DNA of 64,000 bases, from assembly GCA_002633025.1 (NCBI GenBank), contig NMRB01000375.1:85869-149868 (forward strand), written 5' to 3'. The notes beneath the pieces were generated by a model. That model was given only the letters and a program-made list of their open reading frames with translations. It searched no databases and was not told where the DNA came from. The DNA comes from Notospermus geniculatus. Lineage: Eukaryota > Nemertea > Pilidiophora > Heteronemertea > Lineidae. The translations under genes were made by a program, and so were the position numbers. Below, in pieces: positions 25,601 through 37,600 of the stretch; the first letter of the stretch is position 1, and each line of letters starts with the position of its first letter.

Positions 25601-28600
25601 CTTGATATTGCTTCCTAAATACAAAATAGCATCAGATATCCAATTTTTTATTGACCCTGATCAAATAGCCTCAAAATAAAGTGGAATTTTTATCGATAAT
25701 ACATGTATATACTTGCTGATCGATTTTGGTCCTCGTGGTAAATACGAGTCAAAACTGTCACTGGTAGAGTTTGGAATCCACATGTACCGGCAAGCATCAA
25801 TGGTTACCAGCCAAATGCAAGTACCAGTGGTTACCAACTACATGCAAGTACCAGTGGTTACCAACTACATGCAAGTGCCAGTGGTTGCCAACTACATGTA
25901 CATGCAAGTACCAGTGGTTATCAGCTACATCTAGATGTGGTTAGATGTAGGCTCCAGTGGTTATCAGCTACATCTTTGCGTAATTCATGAAGTTCAGTTC
26001 GTATGGTTAATACCGGTCCTTCTACATGGACGTATGGACATAATTCCTGTGGTTTGTCAGCTACACACTAGCTGCTACAGTGATTACCAGTGGATGTCTC
26101 TGGTTCTGCCATTCACTGCCACAGCAATAAAACTTCTGGGGCCTTATTCATCAACGGTTCGTAGCACTTACGTATTCGTAACCCTTTCGTAAGTATACCA
26201 AATGGTATTCACTAAAGCCACGTAAAAAATCACTTACGCGGTATTCACCAAGCTTACTTAAGCCCGACACTTAAGGTCAATCTATAGACACTGGGTTTTC
26301 CCCAGACAAGCACATTCCAATGCACCCACTGGCGTGTAACTGAATGAATCATAAGCCATATTTAGCCTACATTTCGAATTTAACCCGGGGAAAATTCGTT
26401 TAACATGGGGCAAATTCGTTTAACCCACGGTAAATTCGTGTAATGTAAATGCGGCTATAATGAGTAAAAATTCCTTCTGCTCTGTTCGCCAATTTAGGCA
26501 GTGTTAGCGCTCGAGTTGATGGAATAGCGAGTTGACCACTAGGTGTCACTACGGCTCAATTCAATGCATCTAGCGGACCCAGTCATTATCGATCGAGCAG
26601 CAATCACGTAGATTTTCCTGTACATTGGTCCGCTAAGACTTTGTTGCCAACTGTTGGCAATATGCGCGGCTGACTGCTCGTATTGTTGTCAGTCAATCTT
26701 GGCATTCAGTGGTCCGCTGATCATAAACTGATCATAGTCGGCAGAAAATCCGGACGTATGAACCACCCCCGTTTCCACAGACGCGTTTCACGCTGCGTTA
26801 TGCGTCAAATATCTTGTATTTTCCGCCGCCCTGCTTCCAAACAATGAGTTTCCACTGGCAGCCATATTTGAAGTCCGATTGGGTCAAAATTTGGTGCACT
26901 TGTAGAGGGTGATTAGATATTATCTTCACAGGACAGCAAAACACACTGTCACATCGCCATGCAATGTGCCACCAAACAGTGATTTTTGAACTTTGACCTG
27001 TGTGACCTTGAAAAGGGGGTCAAATCGGAAACCCGGGATTTATGTGATGAAGCCTCATGAGAGGAACCCAACATAGAAGTTTCGTGGTTCTAGCTAGCAG
27101 CGTTCAGGGAATATGGCCAAAAGAAGGTTTTCACAAAGCACCCCTACAGGCCAGAGTGTAAAACTGGCAGCATTAAGTTTCGGTCCAGAGATAGTTTTTT
27201 CCATAGGCGCCCAGTACGCGAAATTTCAAGTTTCTAGCCCAAGCGGTTTAGAAACGTGCCAGCCCTGTTAACGACCGGGGTTAACGACGACGCGCAGGCA
27301 AAGTGTCTTCCACCATCACTGTCTGTACGTGTTTTCTCTCCATGCACCGTCTAGATGGCATTCTGTGTAATGTGCTAAAAGTGTCCATGCATGTCGTATA
27401 AACGTTTGTCTGTGACCTTCCACTGCTTTCTTGATGTCCATTTCAACTTACCTACTTGCTTCGAACGTGTAACTGTGTGCTTTACTCACTCCGTTATGTG
27501 TTTGAGAGACTTTATCTCCCTCTCTCTCCCTGCAAACCTAAGAGAAACCTAAGGGTATACCAGTTGGAAGACTGCATGATCCACTTGTTAGAAACTACTG
27601 TCAATGTCCATTAAGAACATCAGTCAGGTTGGAGCCATGATGAATAATACTTGTGAATACACGAGAATACCAAGAGATACACTAGAATACACTAGAATAC
27701 CAAGAGATACACTTGAATTCACAAGAATACCAAGAGATACACTAGAATACCAAGAGATACATGTTGAATATCACCAGTACATTGAGAACTTGCAGTCAGG
27801 TTGGGTCCGTGATGAATACTTGTGAATACACAAGAATACCAAGAGATACACTTGAATACACTAGAATACAAAGCGATACACTTGAATACACTAGAATATC
27901 AAGAGATATACACGTACGTTGAATGTAACTATGTTTTCAAGTTCACAATCGCATAAATTGAGGCAAAACAATTTGAATGATTCTCACTCAGATTTCAGTG
28001 AGCTTTAAGATAAGCTGGGTCATCTTGGTGATGGGAGTTTTGAAGTTGAACCTCTTTCATACTCTTTTACTAATAACGAATTTATATCCACTATTAATTA
28101 AATAACCCTCTTTGCTTTAAAATTCATTCATCCAAATCTTTACTTCTCATCTTTTTTCATGCGTATACGTATGTTTTTAAACTGGGTTTGATTTTAGTGT
28201 TGTTCAACTTGGAGGCTCTATAAATATAACCTTTTTACTTTGTCCGTGGCTATCAGACAAAGGACTCCAAATGAACCTGGTCCGTAGAATAATATTCAAG
28301 GGACAGTTGCAGCCCTAAAAGCAACACCATTGGAAGAACCCCCCCCCCAAAAAAAAAAACCACTTACAAACCTAATGTTTTGGAACTCAGCTGTAATATT
28401 GCACACAAATATCAAGCCTTGTCATAGGTCAACACCCTCCAAACATTCTTGATACTGGCTTAGCAGACTCTTAATACTTGATTATTAAAACTTTTTTTTA
28501 ATCTTTTGTCCGAAACCATTCTTAAGTGGGGATTTGAAGCAGTTTATGATGAATATTGAGTTGATAACTGACTTAGGTAATTATCTCAATGGTCCTTATT

Positions 28601-31600
28601 CTGCCCATTTTGTTTTATTAAGAAGTTCATTTCAGTTATTTCTCTTCAAGCACTTTTACTTAAACAGCGTAAATTACAAATCTGTTTATGACCACCTTAA
28701 AACGGGCATTTTACCCAAAAAGTGGCTTCAGGTGATATGTCAACGACAGCTGTCAGATGAACCGTGGCCAGAACGAGATCCAGATTTGTGCTGGTTTCAG
28801 CTGATATCTGGTTAACATAATGATAACACTGTAACTGATTTCTAGTTTTTGATCAGCACTAAAATCAGACCCACTGTATTTTGAGGAAAAAAGGCTCAGA
28901 CTAGTTCTTCGTAGGCCAGTTTCTCCCACGGGGGCAGCACCTGTATATACTTGAGATGAGCAACTTCATTCAAATGCAGTTGTTTTGGCTCTCATCTGTC
29001 GCAGGGTGCCTGTACATGCCTGCTTTGATGTTTATAGCAAATCAATTGTAACGCTACGTGACATTACCTTGCTGTTTTGGTGACAACGCCATCATGCATG
29101 GTGTGTGCTGCCCTCTTGTGGCAAAACACGGGTAAACGAAACAACTGCAAATAACATTCATCTCATAATAAACATGACGATCATGATCCGTGTTAAAATG
29201 GCTTAGCCCTCTGTGTAACCCACCCCCATGCTGAATATCTTCCCTCTATAGATTATACCAATGCCGTACATAAACTCTGCCCTTCCCTTTGTTGTGTGCC
29301 CCTGGTTCATGTGTTACACTTCAGCATGTACTGCACTCTGTTCACTGTGGCATCCTAGGTGGCTTCTATTGCACCAATCAAGACTGGACGACACCTGTCA
29401 ATCATTACCAATTAAAATACCCTCTCATCTGAGCTAGGGGCTTGCAAGAATTGGTTTCAAAATTTCAAATTTTTAACGACTTCCTTGCGTTATTTGCACC
29501 TCTCTTCTTATACCCCTTCTTCAGCTTGATATTTCTGCCCCCAACGTCTCTGTAAATCCAATTTTATCTTGTCCCCTGTGTTTCATCCACAAAAAAGTGA
29601 CTTTACCAACATAAATGAAGCCAGCATGGCCTGTTTTGCTCCGACCTCACTTAGACTGAGAAACCAGTTCTTGTGGGGTCCCCCTCTCAAGTGGAAGGGC
29701 CCACCTCACTTTGATTATTCACACACAACACAAGTGGTTCTTGCCATGTATTTGTATCAGTACTTAAGTCCTGTGTGTGCTTGGTTTTATTTGCTGAAAA
29801 TCCCCCATGATTTTATTTTCAGTTCTTTGTTGACCTAAGTCGTATCAAGAAATGTTACACCCAGAAAGGGGCAGTGTTTGTCCTAGAGGAATTTGGTAAG
29901 GCCACTCTCCGTAACTAACCTAGCCTCCTCCTTTTGGTTCCAAACTTTTCTTTCTCGTTCATATTTTCTTCAATTCATCGTAAGTTCATACATTTATTCA
30001 AGCATTTCTGCCATATTGCCTACTAACCAAAACCTACGCAACAACTCCCAAAGATGCTTGATGGACCTGGCGCTGCGGAGCAGTTTGTGGTGGTGGATTG
30101 TGCATTTGGAATCAAAGTAGAGTTGTCCTCTGAAGGGAAGAGTTCAATGTTCAACTGTGCCAGATTACCAGTATATTAGGGACCCCTATGTATGATTGAA
30201 ATGCATGAATAACCATTGCAAAACTGAAGCCTGTCAGAATGCCTTACATGCAGTTACGAGTCTGTCATATTCATGACATAGGCTTAATCATTGCAAGTGT
30301 TACAGGACCTGTCACAGTGGGGAAAGACCTAATTACGTAATACCAACAATCAGATTACCTTGAGGAGTGTTCAGAGGACAATTCTATTGTGAGCAGAGTG
30401 TGTGGGCCTATTGTCAGCAGCACTGTCTAGAGTAGTTTGTGTTGGGGTGTGTGAATGTATGTAGGTTGTCAAACTGGTTGAAGTGTGGAATTGGGATGGT
30501 ATTTGAAGTCTAAGGAGAGAGGAGTTTGTGTCCAATCTGCTGATAGAGGGGAAGGGTGTGAAGGTAAGGGTGTGTTGAAATATGTGTGTGTGGTTTTGTG
30601 TACCCCATGTCCCGCAGCAGGTCATGACATGATCGAGGACGGAAATCACTGACCATTGAAGAGAAGAAAAGATCACTAAAGCGGGTGATCCACTGTTGGG
30701 ATTTTGGCTTGAGACGACCATATTGCCTACTAACCAAAACCTACGCAACAACTCCCAAAGATGCTTGATGGACCTGGCGCTGCGGAGCAGTTTGTGGTGG
30801 TGGATTGTGGATTTGGAATCAAAGTAGAGTTGTCCTCTGAAGGGAAGAGTTCAATGTTCAACTGTGCCTGGTTGCCAGATTACCGGTATGAGGGTATTGT
30901 AAGACCCCTATGATTGAAATGCATGAATAACCATTGCAAAACTGACGCCTGTCAGAATGCGGGTCAGAATGCCTTACATGCAGTTACGAGTCTGTCATAT
31001 TCATGACATAGGCTTAATCATTGCAAGTGTTACATGACCTGTCACAGTGGGGAAAGACCTAATTACGTAATACCAACAGTCAGATTACCTTGAGGAGTGT
31101 TCAGAGGACAATTCTATTGTGAGCAGAGTGTGTGGGCCTATTGTCAGCAGCACTGTCTAGAGTAGTTTGTGTTGGGGTGTGTGAATGTATGTAGGTTGTC
31201 AAACTGGTTGAAGTGTGGCATTAGAATGGTGTTTGAGGTCTCAGGGGAGAGGAGTTTGTGTCCAACCTGCTGATAGAGGGGAAGGGTGTGAAGGTAAAGC
31301 CGCCCATACACGGCACAATATTATTGCACAATATGGGGCCCAAATGGGTGGCCGTGTGCTTTTCGCATGATGGGTGGAAGAAAGATTGTCAATAATATTG
31401 CCCATTGTGATCCTCATATTGTGCAATAATATTGATCGTGTATGTGCCGCTTTAGGGTGCTCAAGTGTGTTGAAATATGTGTGTGAGGTTTTGTGTACCC
31501 CATGTCCTGTAGCAGGTCATGACATGATCGAGGACGGAAATCAATGACCATCCAAAGAGAAGAAAAGATCATTGAATCATCAGTTGGAACTGGCAAAGGT

Positions 31601-34600
31601 CATCAATGATGAATTCACCAATTGGGTAAGGGCACTGAGTCATCCATGATCAATTGGGAAAGGTGACGGAATCACCTCCGGATGATATTTGCAGAGTCAT
31701 GGTATGCACTCATGTGCCTTTTGCCAGCCGAATCTGATCATCACATGTACGTGCCTGTAAGTGTAATGTGAGCAAGTTGGTGGGCATCTAGGATCATTTT
31801 ATCTCCTCGATACTGATCTATGTAATGCAGCAACGAGTATGAAATGCAGCAATGAGTATGAAATGCAGCATTGAGTATGAAATGCTCATTGAGTATATGA
31901 ATGCAGTATTGAGTATGAATGATACTCTAGCCCACCCAATGCGTCTCCGTCAACAGGCCACGGTCACTCAAGCGTCGCTGTATCCTTTGCATTCCGCTTC
32001 TTGTCCGAGGTGTTTCAGTTCCGCAAATTTGGGGAGGATGGCTGTGCTCTGATGTATCGAAGATGACCAACAGGTGGCGTTTCACCTCGTAAATACTGCC
32101 AAATTTGTAAAATTGAGCTGCTGGACTGGGCAGGTGGGTCAGTGCTAAACGATGTCATGCATGGTACTGAATCCGTTGACCTCCAAGCGTTCTTCATTTA
32201 CTTCACGAGTTCACCAGTTGCTGCTGTTGAACATCCTGAATGAGCTTTAAATCTTGATTTCCTGGTCTTGTCTCCCCTGTCGGTCATCTTGTCTTTGGTG
32301 AGCATGGCCATCCAGATAGGTAAGCTTTCAACACTGCTTTTATCATTCTGTGAGGAGCCAGGGATGTCCTTTGACCTTTTGTCAAGTAAAAAACTGGAAT
32401 TGCAATATTGGAGGTATATTTTATGGAGAGTTTGCACCAGGAATCTTTGCTGGTCTGTCTATTGAAAATTTTGCTGTTCGACTTTGAAAAACCAAGGAAA
32501 ATTAACAGTTTCTGTTGTTTTTGAAACGGGCTGTGCCAACAAAAGCTGATTAAGTTCAACTAAGAGTAAAGCAGCTGATACAGCCAGTGTCACATGTAGC
32601 TTGACATCCCTGGCTCCATTCCATAATCCATTGTTTGTGTATAATCTTCCCTTTCAGCATTAGAAGGTAAGCTTGGGGATGGTCTCTTGCTGTTTTACTT
32701 GTCGTCATTGTCCGTCTGCACCCATATGATTTACACCATGGAATGCTGGGAAATGACTCGTCATGTGCAAAACTAAGCAAGATACATTAGAAAAGTTGAA
32801 AGGTAATTCCAGTTGGAAAACAAAACAGGGTTCATTTCAGGTGAGAGGTGTAACTGGCTGCAAAACAAAAGTTTAATAAGAATAGTTGAGGTGTAATTCT
32901 GGCCACAAAACAAAGTGGAGTTCATTAGAATGGTCGATTTATGTGAGGAGCCAGGGATGTCCTTTGACCTGTTGTCAAGTACAAAACTGGAATTGCAATA
33001 TTGGAGGTATATTTTATGGAGAGTTTGCACCAGCAATCTTTGCTGGTCTGTCTATGGAAAATTTTGCTGTTCAACTTTGAGTAACCAAGGAAAATTAACA
33101 GTTTCTGTTGTTTTTGAAACGGGCTGTGCCAACAAAAGCTAATTAAGTTCAACTAAGAGTAAAGCAGCTGATACAGCCAGTGTCACATGTAGCTTGACAT
33201 CCCTGGCTCCATTCCATAATCCATTGTTTGTGTATAATCTTCCCTTTCAGCATCGGAAGGTAAGCTTGGGGATGGTCTCTTGCTGTTTTACTTGTCGTCA
33301 TTGTCCGTCTGCACCCATATGATTTACAGCATGGAATGCTGGGAAATGACTCGTCATCTGCAAAACTAAGCAAGATTCATTAGAAAAGTTGAAAGGTGTT
33401 AAACAAAGCAGGGTTTATTTCAGGTGAGAGGTGTAACTGTCTGCAAAACAAAGGTTCATTAGAATAGTTGAGGTGTAATTTTGGCCACAAAACAAAGTGG
33501 GGTTCATTATAATGGGCGATTTCTACCTGGATTCACAGAGTGTTAGGACAGAATCTGGTCACTGAAGCACTCTGGACGTGTCAAATTGGGTCAGCATGTC
33601 AAATACTTGAGTCAGTTACTTCTGACTGGCAGTAAACAACATTTCTTGATGGAAAAGGATGGACTACCACACAGCAAAACAGAAACGACCAATGAAGGAA
33701 GTCAACGGTGCTCAATTTTGATTTGTACATGTACTCTGACTTGGATGCTACAGAATGATTTTCAATGTCTCCATATCCCAGCATTCCATGTCCATTTCAT
33801 TTCACTAAAACATGACTTGCTTCTAGGTTGGAGGTAAATTCATTGCTTTCTTTTTCATGGCCGCCCCTTGATATTGCTTCCTAAATACAAAATAGCATCA
33901 GAAATCCAAATTTTTATTGACCCTGATCAAATAGCCTCAAAATGAAGTGGAATTTTTATCGATAATACATGTATATACTTGCTGATTGATTTTGGTCCTC
34001 GTGGTAAATACGAGTCAAAACTGTCACTAGTAGACTTTGTAATCCACATGTACCGGCAAGCATCAATGGTTACCAGCCAAATGCAAGTACCAGTGGTTAC
34101 CAACTACATACATGCAAGTACCAGTGGTTACCAACTACATGCAAGTGCCAGTGGTTATCAGCTACATCTTGATGTGGTTAGATGTGCATGTAGGCTCCAG
34201 TGGTTATCAGCTACATCTTTGCGTAAGTCATGATGTGCAGCTCATGTGGTTACAAGCCACATGGACATAATACATGGACAAAGTTACCTGTCCAGTGGTT
34301 CATCAGCTATGCTGGCTGCTACAGTGATTTACCAGTGGATGCCTCTGGTTCACTTTCACAGCAATACAACTTCAGGTTTCGAAGCATTTGCACACATATG
34401 GCATTTCCACAGCAACTAAGATGAATCCTTGTGAAAATGACCTATACTACATGTAGATATGGCTATTTGATTAGTGGTTGTCATTTTCGATGCTTCGATT
34501 ATAGATTGATGCTGACATCCTTGTGTAGAAATACTAGCTTTAAAGGCAAATAGACAAAGAGATTGGTCTGATAGGGGAATACAGTTAGTTGCCTGTAGAT

Positions 34601-37600
34601 TGTCAGGTTGTTTAATCATTTCGATATGTGCCTATTTATAATTATTTTGACACATTTTCTGTGATGTACTGATGAGATCACTCAGCGAAATACAATAGAA
34701 GGTCTACTGTACTACAAGTACGTTTCTCCACTTTGCTCTTGTGAGGGGTGAATTATGTTCTCTGAAAGTGGCATTGAAGATTACAAGTGTCTTATTCCAC
34801 TTTTCTTCATTCTGTGAGTGTGATTTTGAGATCGTCTATGCTTTGCATGACTGCGGCTTAATATGCAAATGAGATGTTGATCTCGTCTCTACACGCTCAG
34901 CGATTGATCCACGCTTGGTCTAACTTCCAGGATAAATAATGGCTATCAGGCTATTCTTCAATGCTTACGTTTGAATCATTCGGAAGGAGAGTACGGGTAC
35001 CAAAGATTGGGATGGAATGATTCCATCCCAATCTTTGGTACCCGTACTCTCCTTCTGCATGGATACAGTCATTGCTGACCGAGGAGTCAAGTTTGTCCCT
35101 CTGGAATAAGTTCATGAGCATCTTGAACTATCAAGGCCTACAATCACTCTGCCTTCAGACTAATGCTTAACTCAGATAGAGCATAGTCCAAAGTGTAGCG
35201 ATGGTTCAGGATGTTGATGACCAACAGCAAACTTCTTTTGTAATCACGGAGTAATAGCTGAAAGAATCCCACAGTATTAGCGATGTCAGTGATTGTCTTG
35301 GCATCTCTTTTTGCCCTAGTGAATCAGCCGTGGAGATTGTGTCCTTAAGTTCAGGTATTTGACCCCAGAAGTCCTCCCAACATGGCCGTGTAATCAAGTT
35401 CCTCCCATTTCCCAAACACTTACTGTTTATGGTAAATGCTTTCTTTCTTCAGATCCCAAAACTAGGAAAGTAATTCTACGGAAATACAAGTCAAACATGG
35501 TGAGTATGAAAGAGGAGGTAAAGGTGTTTTTGGAACCAAATAAAATGTAAAAGTTTCTACAGGACTTTAGTTGTGTTGTTTACTTGTGGTGATCCTGTGT
35601 CACCGTCTGAGATTCCACAGAAAACTTGAGAAACCTATATCAATTGGTTGCTGAACTCTCCCCAGTTGATTCACATGAATGGCATGCCCTCCCCCTGTTT
35701 TCACTCAAGCCTACCCCTTCGTTGTCCGTTTAGCCTCGTGACTAATGCCTACCGTACATGGTCAAAATTTTCATCAGATCTGTACGTCATGTTTTCATGT
35801 CCTTGTTTGTTTCTGCAAGAGATGACCTTGCCAATATTATGTCCATAATACGAATAAAACCTCAAACTTTGATTTCGTTGCATGACCTGTTTCTCCTAGG
35901 CTTGTAGTTTGTAGTTTGACCGTTTGTTTTCTCTTTTGTGTTTACATTCAGAGGAGATCAGGATAATCCATGTCTGTTCTATCAGTCCCATCCCATGGAT
36001 GTGTGCTGTAAAAGCGCTTGCAAACATGGGAACTTGCAAACATGTCCTCAATTTTATGTTGTGTTGACAGTAGCCCCAAATGTCCTTCAACCCATCACCA
36101 TTGTGTACGATTTTAGATTTCTTTGTACACCTTTAGAGTTGATTTGTACAGCATTGATTTGATGTTTGTGTTCTTTTTCCGTGTTTAGGCCAAAATGATT
36201 GTCTTCCAATTTCACCGAGTCGTCTCCATCCAAACTGCCAAACTTTACCCCGAGTTGGCGGCAAACAAGATCCTTACTGTAGAGGAGGTGTCATAGGCTG
36301 AGCTTAGGTCTTTTCTTTAGTTTCTTCTACGTCTTAACCATGCCACGGTCTTCACTAGGGCAGTTTGAGGAAGGTGGAACAGGAAACAGTGTATGAATAC
36401 GTTGCCTGAGACTAACGGTTTCTGATTGGTTAAAAATGATGATTGAGCACATGGAGCACTAAGATTGAGCACCTGATTGGTCCAAATGTTGTCATTTGAC
36501 CAATCAGCTCCTGCCTTGAAATTCAGACTGCCCATAATCAAGAAGATTGCCATCAATGGGGATCATAGCTACGATAGAGGGAAGCATACCGAAAAATGGT
36601 CCTATACAATGGACGCCTTTTGTGTGGGAAATTGATCACGACCGGGATGTCAGTTTCATTTCAATAGTTTTAACCACTAGTGACACCTATTGAGGTAGTG
36701 GGCTAAAGTCCACATTGATTGGTAACAGAATTAGCCTTGAACTTTTGTGTATGTGACATTATGTTGCCTATTACAGTTGTCCAACACTTTTGTCCCTGTT
36801 CTGCGTTGCTCAGACTTCTAATGGAGGCAACTTCATCTTCGATTGCTACTGCCTGATAACTTTAACCAGTATTTCAATATCAGAGTGCACCCTTTGTGTG
36901 CTGAAATTCAGGCCTAATCCTGGTACTAGCATCCTCAGGTTGGGTGCACTCTGAGCTATCTCTAGCATGCCCCATGACTGCTCAAGCCTAGCGAGCTTGT
37001 GGAGACTGTGCTTCGCTTTGACATGATTCAGAAGTTTTTCATTACACATATCATGTTAGTGTTATTACATATCCTATGTATTACAGGCTGCATTCAGCGT
37101 GGCATGCTAACACCTCCCTATCACAACTTACCTCTGCCTCATCCCGAGTGATACAACCTCCAGTGTGCCGTCTACATTTCACCTGTTGGCCCTACTATAA
37201 CCAAAAATGAAATATAATATTCTTGCTATAACTTACGAGTGTGTCTGCTTTTTCTTCCCAGTAATTGTTTTTGCACCTACAGTTTGCAGCACCCTTTAGT
37301 TCCTTTTAATACTCACCTACATGTGCCTTGTGGTGTGGAAGGGTAGTGGATACCAGTTCCCATCTGTGGTCAGATTCCATCATAAAAAAAGTCAAAAACC
37401 ACTTGTGTGTTGACTGGCAAAAGTGACACCCCTAACCCACCTCACACAATTGTAATATACGCTCATTAGTAATAAAAATTGACTGTTCATAGTTTTTGTC
37501 CAGGAAAAATAAATCCACATTATGAAAAAATACTTTGGCCTCAACTCTTTCGTCTTGTGCACTATGCATTATGTGAAAATCAGCTCCTGCCTTGAAATTC

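Larger units (their letters stand above)
20107..26137 (+). repeat. Duplicated block A inside MADD
   Basis: Starts gtgtcttccaccatcactgt and runs to acagcaataaaacttct, matching 27304-34375 nearly throughout (from below 1% to about 10% difference locally, judged by eye). Contains the 73-nt exon (22598), the alternative last exon (24230), and two MITE insertions absent from block B (22956, 23741). Confidence 0.92.
27304..34375 (+). repeat. Duplicated block B inside MADD
   Basis: Second copy of block A, 1.2 kb downstream. Longer because of internal tandem duplications: 30012-30717 / 30718-31250, and a segment of about 590 bp around 32400-32800 repeated at 32990-33390. Carries its own MITE (31295). 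Confidence 0.92.

Noticed and set aside
36846-37049. 67-codon minus-strand frame kept in both tandem copies
   Set aside because: Conservation follows from the recent duplication; no domain or splice context.
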